A stretch of DNA of 64,000 nt from Piscicola geometra (lineage: Eukaryota; Annelida; Clitellata; Hirudinida; Piscicolidae), in contig OX030957.1 in the NCBI GenBank assembly GCA_943735955.1, positions 11,181,100 to 11,245,099 of the forward strand. Reading direction: 5' to 3'. Under the pieces are notes generated by a model that had not been told where the DNA came from, searched no databases, and worked only from the letters and a program-made list of their open reading frames with translations. The position numbers and the translations under genes are program-made. This document shows, piece by piece, positions 24,830 through 38,100 of the stretch (position 1 is its first letter; each line of letters starts with the position of its first letter).

Positions 24830-25045
24830 ACGGTGACAAAGATTATGTTGTTGGTCAAAAGAGGGCTAACATTGAAATTGGTGAACTATGCAGCTAAGCG
24901 TGGAATGGTTTTAATAAAAACGTTCAATGGTGTGTTATCTAACCAAGAAGATCAAAAATAATTCTTGTTCCAATTTGTAGAAAAACATCGACGTGAGTAT
25001 CCGAACTTTGACAAATCTCATTTTGATCGTGCTTTCGTATAAAAA
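24830..25045 (+). pseudogene. decayed transposon coding fragment, shared with 51690-51900
   Basis: GACAAAGATTATGTTGTTGG, AACGTTCAATGGTGTGTTAT and GAGTATCCGAACTTTGAC recur at 51690-51900 with the same spacing. Short frames (YNKGVQRCVV, SRFDHAF) suggest an old transposase tail. No family is assigned. Confidence 0.4.
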
Positions 25046-25995
25046 TTGTAAAATATAATTCAATAAATAACTTTAATAATGTTTTTTTCACTAAAATGTA
25101 GCTCTCTGAATAAATTCAAGTTTGTTATATATTTTTAAACTGTAATTTAAATATAAAAAAGATGAATATTGTTAATATTGTGAAACTTTTTTACCTTTGC
25201 GCTAGTGGTAAGTATTGAAATAATTACATGAAACTTCACACAAATTCTTTTTACTCTAAAAACGAACTAAACATGACTTTAAGAGGATTAAAAATTAAAA
25301 TTGCCATTTTCATTGGCATTCTTATGTTTATAATATAAAAAAATATTTTTATACAGAATTTGAAACTAATGCTGGTTCGTATCTTTCGAATATTTGAAAG
25401 TTCTTTCTTCTTTTTTCATTTTTACTTTAACTAAGAGCAATTTCTTGTGTAGAAGATTTAAATATCTCAAAAACTAAATTAATCTTCACTAAATATGACG
25501 AAGAATTTAAAAGCTTGCTTTGGTTTTATGTGAAATGTAGGCGATAGGGTGAATCATGAGTAGTTTGAAAGTCATGAGTAAGATAATTGCGTTAAAAGGC
25601 AAAGCAAGATTGATGCAATAAAAGCTTATTGGCGTTCTAATTCGTTCTATTGACTGTACCTTTGTAACTTTCATCTGTTGAACGTTCTTAATGACAATAT
25701 ATTTCCACCATTTGAGCATTCATCGACTACTTCTTTCGAATACGTAGTTTGAAAAAACATTTATTCCAGTATATTGCTTGCGACTCCTAACATGTATATA
25801 TAGAAAAATCTTTGATGTATTTAAAAGAATTTAGGGTGAAGATTCAAAATATATAATAATGAACACGATAAAAAAATAAATTTATTTAAAGTTTTTATTT
25901 TGAATCATATAGTCATAAAATTCATTTATAAAAATTATTATAATCTATCTTTTCAAAGATTCAGAAGCAGAAAGAGGGTATTCAACAAAATCTCA
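25046..25995. other. upstream region of the channel gene
   Basis: AT-rich. The reading frame of channel exon 1 is open upstream of its ATG. A pyrimidine-rich CTATCTTTTCAAAG near 25945-25958 could be an acceptor, so an untranslated or extra 5' exon may exist further upstream. I see no clear promoter. Confidence 0.4.
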
Positions 25996-26134
25996 ATGAA
26001 TATTGAAAAATTGAAACGACAGTTGGCTAAGAAAGAGAATGAGGATGAAAATATTTTTACAATTGCAGCTGTTTGGAACACCTTCAAGTCAGGCACCACT
26101 TCCCATGGAATCCCACACATCTTCAGGGCTAAAG
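25996..26134 (+). CDS. channel exon 1: cytoplasmic N-terminus
   Basis: Starts at the first in-frame ATG and encodes residues 1-46 plus one base. TFKSGTTSHGIPHIF carries the conserved His-Gly gating pair. The donor GTTCTG is weak, but it is the only one that gives the phase needed by exon 2 (AAAG + GT = Gly). Confidence 0.8.
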
Positions 26135-29100
26135 GTTCTGTTAAATGTTTCATAAATCCAAAATGATATGAACGGCAGTTTTTCAACTTAAAATGTCAAA
26201 ATTAAAATATTAACAAATATTTTTTTAATAAAACTTTATCAACCTATTTATATAAAAAAATGTTTTTAGAAAGGTCAAAATGATAGGAACGATACACATT
26301 CTTTATGATATATCAATTTGTAAAAATTTTAAATGCAATATTTAATCCTTTTTGCTATTACAATGACTTGATATTGCTCTTATCATAGGCGGTGATCCTG
26401 GGGGTTCCTTTCTACTAGTCCGATTAAAGTTTTCCGTTATTTCCATGGAAAACAGAATGTGTTTAAGAATTGAATCGTTAAATTTTTTGACGTTGTTTTT
26501 AATTAATTCCTTTATTATATAGGAGCCGGGGGCTCGTTTGAATTCTAGATTTCGTAATCTTAATCATGATTTTCTAGACTTGCAAGTCTTATTTTGTGTC
26601 AAGCTGTACTTTGTGTATACTTTATTTATGGGAATGAAGTTATTACAATATTTTATAAAGCTAGTTTGGCTGAAAGGGACTTTGCTGAATTTGAGAAAAT
26701 CAACTGACGCCTGACAATGATTGAAGAAGACAAAGAAGACTATTATAAAGGATGAAAAAAGTATTTCCATGACTGAAACTGTTGATCAATGACAACTTGA
26801 CCTTTTTGAAGAAAAAATCGAACTACACAGATAGCGTTTTTTTCCCGAAAGTTCAGAATGATAGAAACAGAAGTTTCAACATAATTTGTAGAAAATTTTT
26901 ATTTGACGTGAAGAATGTTGCTTATTAAAAAAAAGGCTTCTTAAAAAAAAAGTTAAATCCAAATCTGAAAAAAAGCGGATCTATTTTATCCTGGAAAATC
27001 CATTATCGTACAAAATTTCTCACTAACACTAACTAAATTAGTTTTAAAAAATATATATATAAATTAATAATGGCTATTTTAGTTAAAACTTTTAAAAGTT
27101 TAATGACCACCATGCTGGTCATCATTTTATATTTGAAGAAAATAAATATTTCATGATTGTAAACTAAAGTGTATGTAATTTTTGAAAGTGTCTGTTCTGA
27201 ATATTCTGAATTAGAAGAATTAGATCTTTGACTTTTTTTGTTAGGTCTAAAATTATGAATAATATAAAATCAGCTAAAATAATTCCGGCACCTAAATGGC
27301 CCTTTTCCAGTGAAATTGTTTTTTCAATAGGTATTTTTCAAACTAAGTACCATAAACTTTAAATCTATAAAATTTCTTTTATTTTGCTATGAATGCTAAC
27401 GAAATCAAATTCATTGATAAATTTTGTTCTTCTTTATGAATATATTTGTCCTTTTTACAAGTTTAAAAAATAATATAACTTTTTTTTTGAAATTCAGATA
27501 CGAATATTGTTATTTTTCGCCCTAAAAACCATAATACAAATTTTAGTTTTTAAAATTCATGTCAAAACTAAGGGCTCAAAAAATTATTTTAGCGAAAAAT
27601 AATGCCGTATGAACCAGTGATTTTCCAGTTCGGATTTTTCAGTTCAAGTTCAAATTACAGTTATGAAAAATTTAATTTTTCAGTTACTATTCAAGTTACA
27701 GTTATGCATAATTTATAAATGTATAGCAAGAATTAATTATTATTTGAACTATTTATATTTAGGTAGCTTCAAAATTCTGATGTGGCTGATCTCAACCATT
27801 CTTTGCTTAGTAGGACTTGGATTCAACTGCTATCAACTTTGTAAGCTCCAAAAGTGCATGATATTTTAAAACTATAATAATTATGATGTTTTTTATTTGA
27901 ATTGAATCCACAAGGCTCCAAGTATTTGTCTTACGATGTGAATGTGGCCGTAAGTCTGAAGCATGCAAAGTCGTTTGAGTTTCCTGCCGTTACTATCTGC
28001 AACAACAACCCCATCAAAAAATCCTCACTCGAAATTTCTACTCATGTTTCAGACCTTGTGTTTTCCTACCAAAATGATATGAAGAATAATTGCAAATTAA
28101 GTTACTCTTTTAATGAAACCACCATCTCTCCTCTTAAAACTACAATTTCGGACACTACAAGTGGAATCGATAGTTATAACAGCTCCAGTAATGATAGACT
28201 AGGTATTTACATTTATATTTTATAATTTATTCTTCAAATAATGTTACTGTCATTTTAACAGGGTGTTTCTCAAATACTGGGATAATGGATGAATCAGGGA
28301 ACGAGCAAAGATCTGACTACGTATTTCAAGACGAATTCCTAATGCTAATTTCAGTCTTTTCAGAGAAGGAAAAAATTAACTTCGGACATTTGATATTTCA
28401 GCTGATATTTGACTGTAACTTCGCGGGAACCTCTTGTGACTAGTATCTAAACTTTAACATTATATAATTTATTAACAGTTTTGAAAATAAAATAATTTTA
28501 ATTATTCTGTTTATTGTAAACATTTCAAAGATTAAAAAACTATTTTAAACATTTATAAGTTGATAAAAATATTTTCAGTAATGAATTCGATCAGTACTTC
28601 AACAACTATCACGGTAATTGTTACGTTTTTAATTCAAAAATGTTCAACTCGTATAATAAGAAAATAAGAACTTCTATGAAAACTGGGCCCAGATATGGTG
28701 AATCTTTTATATAATCATTTTTATTTAAATAGAATCAATATATAATTTCATCAAATAGGTTCTGGATTAGAGGTCGGAACTGGACCATTTTTCATTTTCG
28801 GTCCCATCCCGGCCCCGAAATTTCTTTTCCCGTCCCATTCCAGAATGTCATAAGAATTTTGATTTCCGTCCCGTCCCGTTCCCGCAATTCGATTCCCGGT
28901 CCCGAAACTTTTTGACCTGTTCCGACCCATTCTCGTAATTAAATTTTTTTTCTGCCCATCAGTTCTCGCTGCTGTGTTCACCGATCTTGAACTTGCTAGT
29001 CCTAACTTTTCTTAACATTTTTTATTTGAACGTCAGAGAATATTTCATCTGATGAGTTTTCATTAAGACTCAATTTTTCTCATCTTTCTAATATTTGGAC

Positions 29101-32100
29101 TCGTTATAACAACTTCAAATGTAATGTTTAAAATTTTGAAATTAACCATGCAATGGTGGCTAAGTTATACATCTATATTGCATTTAATACTTTTTTAAAG
29201 TACAGAGTATCAATGAAATAAAGATTTCAATACTTAGAAGTTTGCTGAAGAATAATTAGTGGGAAAATGTAAAAAAGTATTGCATTATATACTGATTTCA
29301 ACATAAAATAATACGAATTAAATCTTGTAGATGATTTTTGTTTGTTCTTTTATGTTTAAAAGTGCCTTTTTTACAATAAAAAAATAATATTATAACAAAT
29401 TATGTTGAAATTCAAATACCAATTTTAAATGTTTTTTACTGTTTAAGAAAAGTATATAATCAATTACCCAGTTTTTTTTATACATATTTTACAACATCTT
29501 TTGCAGAGGCGCAAACAGCAAAAATGTTGAGGGTATCAACCGAGTTTTTTCAAATTTTTTGTACAATAAATTTGAACTTTTAATTTTATTTGTTAAATTT
29601 TTATATTTATTATCTTTCATCTTCTGTTCACATTTAACATTTCTCAAAACAATCTTTCCTCGCTTGAATAATTGTTAAATTTCATCGTTCAATTTTAGTA
29701 TTTTTATACAAATTTAGTTTCAATTTCAAAGTGAAAAGATAGTTAATACTTAAATTCAGTTTTTTAACCTTTAAAATAACTTTAATACGTTTTCAATGCA
29801 TTTAAAATGAAATGCTGCGTTTTCGAAACTTTGACGTAATATGATGTCATATGATTTTTAATAGGCCTAGTCATTTTAGACAATGTTCATTAAGAAAATA
29901 ATAAAATTATTATTTAAATGTTAATGTATTATGAAATTTATAAAATTATTATTTAAATGTTAATGTATTATGAAATTTAAAAAAATAATATTCAAATTTG
30001 AGTTTGAATTTTGTATTCAAAAATATTTTGAAAAGTGTTTTAATAAGTTGTTTCAAGTTTTTATTTAAATATTATTTTTTAAAAATAATAATACAAATTT
30101 AAGTAAAAATAAAACTTTTCTTAACTTCAACGTCCTTGAGGGGTTACTAAAAAATATTTGATAGGTCTAAAATTTTACTGAGGTGTTAACAACACTAAAT
30201 GGCACAAAAGATGACTACCGTAAAATACCAATGTATTCGTAAACATTTAAATAATTGTTTTTTCAAATGTACGAAAGTATAAGTATTTTTTCAACTAATT
30301 ACTAAAAACTCTAAATCGATAAATATTTTATTTCTTTGCCTTAACATCGCTCTTTTATAACGTAATTGAAGTTTTTATTAATATAATTTTGCACATCCGA
30401 TACACATGCTTTTTTATATAATTAGATTAAAAAATTTTATAAAATTGATATTGACTTTTAATTTTTTATAGTTTTTTATTTATATTATTTAATGCAAGAA
30501 AAAAAGTGCAATCTTTTTGTGACAAACTTGCTTTTTTTTTTAATAAAACACAAATTAATGATTTTTAATAAATCATTTGAAAAAATAAATTAAAATGTTT
30601 GAACTTAAGTGCAAAAGAATTTTTCTGGTAAATAAGTATCAAGTAGAAGCAATTTCAGTTATTTTGCTTTGATGCTCGCGAAATCTAATTTAATAATAAT
30701 TATATTTTAACTTTTTTAAAAAAATAATAGTGCACGAAAATTAAGGGGGTATGAAATATCGGATATTTTACGGGAAATTATCGAATAATAATTTGTGTTC
30801 CTATGTTGTTTTTAATCAATCAAATGAATATTAAGGGTATCACTTTTGGTGAACTAGTATTCCTGGGTCATTACTCGATGAATAATTGTACAAACGTTAT
30901 GATCTGATCCGCACGAAAACTTGTTGATATTGAGCTGTTTTTTCACAGTTTCAGTATTCTTTCCATGAAGGTTGCAGAATTCTGAAAGCTCGGGAGTTAT
31001 TTTGCCCATCTGCGTTGTTCAATATATACTGTGTCATGGCGGGAAAAATTTTTATATGATGAGATAGAAAAGTGTAAATAAGGTCTAATGGTGCTCTATT
31101 TTTTTCAGAATTTATGAAATGTTAGTGTTATTTCAGTGGGATCTTTATGTTCTGTGTTGATATATAAAATCGTGAGAAAAAGAACTAATGGCCATCCAAA
31201 AAAAATTATTTTTGTTCTTTGGCATATTTAAAAACCCATTGCCCCCTTCGGCCAAGAAAAAAAATTCTTTGATTTTGGAAAAATTGCGAGACCCTTCGAA
31301 TTAGCCTGCGCCCTGATCATTAACATTGTAAATCAAGAAAGATATTGGGTTATCTGCTGCCAACTCAAAAAACTTTTAGATAATGAGCTTTTTAGATAAT
31401 CATTAACAAAACAGACAAACTAAATCATTTTATCAACATTTTGAAGGTCTTTTTTACATGTAATGCATAGTTAGTTGTGAAAGAACAAAAGTCTAATGAT
31501 TTAATACCATATTTCTGAAATCATAAAATAATATTTGAAATATTAAAACATGTGGATATTTTTTTGTATGAATTTGTAAAAAAGACATTTAAAAAATTAC
31601 TATGCAGAGTTTATTAATTTTCTCAATAATATTTCCAGGATGAGGATTTACATTAAAATCAATTGTTGCCAGAACTCTGTCTTGAAGCTACCCTTTTCAT
31701 TATTGTCTTTAATATAATGTATAGTGACTCCCAAATGTGAATTTCTAGAACTTTTTTTTCTCAAATATCAAGGTAAAAGCTTTTATAAGCATTGTTTTGT
31801 AACGTTATTAATTTTTTCAATGCCAGTGACTTTTATCCCGTTTTTCCCCATTCCCGATTTGAATTTTGATTTTCGTCCCAAAAACCTATTTCCGGTTCTT
31901 GACTGTTCCCGTCACGATTTAAATTTTCCCGCGGGTTCCAGGTTCGATCTCTATTCTGAACCACACCTCTAAATGTCTAAATCAAAGTTTAAAACGTTAT
32001 TATAAATTTAAATGCAATAAAAACATGAATCACAAGGCTTGAGTCTGACGTTTAACCTGGAGCAAGAAGAATATATAGGCGAGTTAACGGAGTCAGCAGG

Positions 32101-35100
32101 GTTGAGAGTTGTAGTCCATGACCCCACCCGAATAGCATTTCCAGAAGATGAAGGAATCTTGGTGGCTCCAAATGCCCTCACTAACATTGGAGTGACAATA
32201 GTTAGTTTTCTTTTCGTTCAAATTCAAAAATATATCCTCTAGACAAAAAATCTCGGCATACATCGACCCAGGGCAGCCAACGATTGAAGCCGTCCAGCTT
32301 GAATTGTGGGCTGTAAGCAAAAATGTTTGGAGTCGTTTTTTCGTTTATTTATATTAAATGTATTTATATTACATTTATTTATATTACATTTATTTATATT
32401 AAATTTATTTATATTAAATTTATTTATATTAAATGTATTTATATTACATTTATTTATATTACATTTATTTATATTAAATTTATTTATATTAAATTTATTT
32501 ATAATAAATTTATTTATATACTAATTTATTTATATTAAAATTATTTATATTAAATTTATTTATATTAAATTTATTTATATTAAATTTATTTATATTAAAT
32601 TTATTTATATTAAATTTATTTATATTAAATTTATTTATATTAAATTTATTTATATTAAATTTATTTATATTAAATTTATTTATATTAAATTTATTTATAT
32701 TAAATTTATTTATATTAAATTTATTTATATTAAATTTATTTATATTTCATTTATTTATATTACATTTATTTATATTACATTTATTTATATTACATTTATT
32801 TATATTACATTTATTTGTATTAAATTTATCTATATTAAATTTATCTATATTAAATTTAAATATATTAAATTTATTTATTACACTTATTTATATTAAATTT
32901 ATTTATTACACTTATTTATATTAAATTTATTTATTACACTTATTTATATTAAATTTATTTATTACACTTATTTATATTAAATTTATTTATTACACTTATT
33001 TATATTAAATTTATTTATTACACTTATTTATATTAAATTTATTTATTACACTTATTTATATTAAATTTATTTATTACACTTATTTATATTAAATTTATTT
33101 ATATTAAATTTTTGTGTGGATAATTTATTATAGTTCACAATTATAATATTTAAAGTCCGTTTTATCTATTTTGTATTTATTTAAAATAAAATTAATTGCA
33201 TAATTTGATCTCTATAGTCTGGTTTATATTTATGTTTCATAATGAATAGAGTAGTAAGGTTATTTAACAAGTAACATAAAAACCACGGATGTTCTCGCCT
33301 GGAGACCCCCGTCTTCATACAAACATATATACCCATACATTTATAAGTAGTTTGATTGGCCCAGCGTTAATATATGCATGACTTTGATTGGTCACTACTT
33401 GTGTAAAAACATGACTAAAACATATATTACGCAGCTTTAAGATTAAAATTTTATAGCTAACGGCACTGTTTATTTACTAATATCAGCTGATGTATGTAAG
33501 ACATGAAAATAATGATAAAGGCGGCCATATTTTTTTTAATCTTTCGGCAATCAATCAATCAAATCAATCAAATCAATTTCTATAGCGCTCTTTCCTCAAA
33601 TTCAAGAGCGCTGGTAAATGAATTTGTTAAACAGATATGTCTTCAGATCCGTACGAAAAGTAAATAATGATATAGAAGTAGTTAAATAAGGAGGTGATGA
33701 GTTTCAAATATATGGACATCTTTAAAGAAGGGTCATCTAAGTAAGGTAATAATTGTCTAATACGTCAGTTTTCAATAGATAATACTATTATCATAATAGA
33801 CATGACCAGTCATGTGTAGAAGATTCGTTCTGACAGTCTGTCCTTCATCTGCAGAGCTCATTTGCCTTGTGAAGTAAGTAGCAAGTGGGTGCTTGCAAGC
33901 TGTGCACTGGTGTTCAAATTGAGGCCCTGGCACTTCTTCATAAAGTTTATGACATAAACACAGTCATGTATTGAAGATTCGTTCTAACAGTCTGTCCTTC
34001 ATCTGCCGAGCTCATCTGCCTTGTGAAGTAGGTAGCCAGTGGGTTTTTGCAAACTGTGCATTAGTGCTCAATTTGAGGCCTTGGCACTTCTTCCTTTTAA
34101 AATAAGTTTTTATTGTAGTCCGTTAGACAGTTATTGGTTGAAGATTTTAATTCCGAGAGCAAGATAAATTTAAAACCAGAAAACAAGAAAAGATATACAT
34201 TATAATTACTATAATTATTTGAAATTAAAAAAACTAAATTATTAGATAAGAAGACAAACTATTTAACAAAATCATTAAACGGTTAAAGCGGCTGCCAAGA
34301 TGGCAGCTGCTAACCAAAGTAAAATATTTGATACGAGACTTATCGTAAAATGAACAAGAATTATGGCTTATTTACTTCTAGAAAATTATTATGACCTAAA
34401 TGAAAAAGATAGATACAATCAAAGTCGAAAAAATTTCATCGAAATGATTTATTGCTCTAATTTGCAGCATATCCTTTGCAGCTTTAACAAATTCAAATCT
34501 GTTCACAGTCGTTTAAAAATTACGTTTTTACCACTTTATTAAACTCGATATGTTAAAAATGTAAAAATATTATGCGAAATTATTCACTAAAAAATGTTGG
34601 CATAATATTGGTCAGAGGACTAAAAGTCATCAGCATGTTTTACTTATAATACGTGGGTAAATGTTTCATAATTTTAAAGTATTTTCTTTTGCCTATCAGA
34701 ATATTTCTTCTTGGATAGTCCTGAAATGTTTTATTTTAAATCTTTTTTTTATCGATGTCAGCTACCATGATACAAAATAGTTGGTTAAATTAAGTTGATA
34801 ATGAATTTGAAAATATTATAGAACAGTGTCATAATGTTGAAAAAAAGACCTATTTCACTGTTAGTGGGCAAGTCACTTCAAAACCCAACAGGCCATAGGC
34901 TGCTCCATTCTCTTGACTGATCTCTTTTGCCTCTGCTGGTGCACATGGAATGTGCTTGGTTTTCTTTAGCTCAAATCTCTTCTAGCCCTTTGTATTTTGT
35001 TTTTGTTGAATGAGTGAGAATGAATAAGTCTTATTCAATAAGGAAAGAACATACTCTCTCAGTGGGATGGTTTTCGAGAATAAAAACAATTGATGCACTA

Positions 35101-38100
35101 TCTTTTACGTGAAATACTTAATAATAGGTTTTAATTACCTTCAATTAAGTTTAAACTTTTACAAATTAAGTTTTACGTAAAATTGGTAAAATAGAATATT
35201 TTAAATTTATAAGATATTTTTCACCATATTACTAGTAAAACATTTTTAATAAATTAAAAAATATTATGTGAAATTTTTCAATAAAAAAGTTGTTGCATAA
35301 TATTGGTCAGAGCACTAAATGTCATAGGCAAAATTTAAATTATTTTATTTTGCCTATTAGCATTACCATACAGCTATTTAAACATTGGAAACTTGTATTT
35401 AATAATTGTTATGGATGTGTGCTTGTGTGTATGTGCATTTTATGTTTGGTGGACCAATCAAATGCATGCATACTAATCAACGCTGGGCCAATCAAACTAT
35501 ATAGGTATATGTTTGTATGAAGGCGGGGGTCTCCAAGCGAGAACATCCAAAACCACTTTTAATATTCACTTCAACTCGCATGAATCAGCATTACTTTTTT
35601 CAACTATTAGGGCTTCTACATTATTAAAGTAAACTTAAAAGGAAATAATTTTAGTCTAGTTACTAGACTCTAGGGATACCCTCATCTCCTCATTAACTGA
35701 ACTATAAGCAATAGCCTATAACTTATTTGCAAATAAATTAGCTTCTTTCCCTACTGGACCCAGACTGTTTTTTTTCTCATCTCAACCAATCAATCAAACA
35801 AATTTCTATAGCGCTCTTTCATCAAATTCAAGAGTGCTAAATTTGATCTCGATTCATCTGGCACTTGTTCAACTTTTGGGGCTTCCATGCTCTTTCAAAT
35901 TATGTGTAGAATCTATAGCCAATTTAAAATTAGTAATTTGCAAATGAAAAAACTTTTTCTCAAAGCTGTAGGGCCATTCTCAACTTCACAATATAAAGTT
36001 TTGTTTAAGGATTTAGAACCACTAAGTTTTTTTATAAATAAATAAAAATATTATACTTTTTAATAAATATAATACTTTGATGAATAAATAGAATAATGTA
36101 AAAAATATTTCAGTTAATTAATTAATAAAACCAATAATTTGTTATTATTATTTTCTTCATAGCTAACCTAAATAGCTTTGATTGGATGTAGTTTTATTTA
36201 TACATAAATAAATCCTATTAACCCGCCTTTGAGTAAGGTTGATAGGATGTACATCAAAGTATGTAGTGAAAAATTAAAAAACGTCTTTCGCGACATACCC
36301 GGATGAATTCAACAACGCTTAAATGCATCGGATTGAGTGCATCGGATGAATTAAACAATATGCCCTTTGTATATGGGTGAATCTCATCCCATGGGAAACT
36401 CATCAGATACTCATGAGTTAGAAGACACTGAAACTTTCAATTTTTAAATCAGTTAATCTTTTCGATGAACTACATTTTGATTTTAAAAGAAAAACTTATT
36501 TAGGATTTCAAAGGAATTCAAACTTTTTTGCTTAGTTTACTTATTAGCTTAAACTAATAAAATAAATTTAATAATAGTCAAAATAAAATTTTCGTATTTT
36601 TTTTCCTAGATTTTTTAAATTAATATTTCCAAATACCAAAACGTACGAATATTTTAAGTAAAGTTTTACGATATTTCAAGTAAAAATAATTTTTCTGATA
36701 TATTTTGAATAAAAATCTTAAAATTGTTCATTGTTTAACTTTTCAACTAAGACTAAAACAAGCAAGCTGGACGGACTCTATGGCGACTGTTACGACCAAG
36801 AAAAAAACGCAAATTCGAAGGAGAATATCTATAAAGATTTGTACAACTCAAGCTACACCCAAAAAGTTTAGTATTTTTTGATCAGTTGAAATGTTACAAA
36901 CTCTTTTAACCCTTGAAGTTTAAGGGTTTTTATAACATTCTCATTTATTTGTATGAATTATAATCAGAATTTAATTTTTTTTATAAAGATGCCACTATTC
37001 TAATAGGGGTTTATAATGTTAGAACCTCTAACTAAGAGTCGAACCATTACAGGCATTGTGGTCAAAGACTGCTGTCTGTGTATTAGCCAATTAATATCAA
37101 GAAATATATGTGAATTAATATCTTAATGTCTAAGATTTGATTTTATGAATATCAGAAGTTTTTGAAAGCAAAAAAACAAAGTTTGCTCCAATGGGCACTG
37201 ATCATGGCATGTGGCGATAAAAACTATCAAATTCTACATGAATGTGTAAAGGTGGATGAAAAGTTTTTACTATTTTGAAGTCGTTTTAATTTAGAACAGT
37301 ACATGCTATCTAAATCAGGAAGATATGACTTTAAATTTTGTGCTTTTGTGATGCCAAAACGGGGTAAAATAAAGTCATTTTTGGTAATAATCACAGAGGT
37401 GAGAACAGTATGTATAAATCTTCGATTTTTAACCAAAGAAGTTAAATATAAAGAATAAAAACTAGTTAGAATTATTATGTGTATTAGTAGAAAAGAAACA
37501 TTTCTTTAGTCAAAATATTTTTTCCAATATATGATAGACGTTTGAGCAATCAATATTTTCATCTTCTGGCGTGAATTTAAGCGAAAAATAATAGAAGAAA
37601 AAGCAGTTTTTAAAATTTTAATAAGAGCTATATGAAAAAAAATATGATGATAAAAGCAATATAAAAATTATTCTTAATCACCCAGTATTTTCTAATTCGT
37701 CAGCCAAGACAGTTTATGCTGCAGAAAATGTATTCAAAACAAAAAGGTGTAACGTTGTCGAAAATGTCCATTGTGTATTAATTTTGCTAACTATAAATGA
37801 ATGAACTGCTATTTTTGTGATTGTGAAACAAATTCCCCAAAATATTTAACTTAAGCTATTCAATTCGTGTTATTCGGTCGCGAACGTTACAAAACATTTT
37901 AGAATGCTGTAAAACCGAAACTATGAAAGATATTTCACATCTGAAAAGCGTGTTAGATTTTCAATAAAGAATTAGGCAAAGTCATTAATTTCGAACAAGA
38001 TAACTTTACAATTAAAAACACAGGGAGCGATTGAATAATGGTATGGGTCGAATCGACCCGTGTTGGTGTTTTAAGGGTTAATACTTCACTATCTGGTATA

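Noticed and set aside
32243..32312. Segment with a good acceptor (CCTCTAG) and donor (GTAAGC) after channel exon 6, one frame giving QRLKPSSLNCG
   Set aside because: In the phase left by exon 6 it hits a stop. Exon 7 at 36752 has the expected YGDC block, the right spacing and matching phase, so this is at best a decoy exon.
32337..33105. CRISPR-like array
   Set aside because: Units are contiguous AT-rich minisatellite repeats without unique spacers, in a eukaryotic intron.
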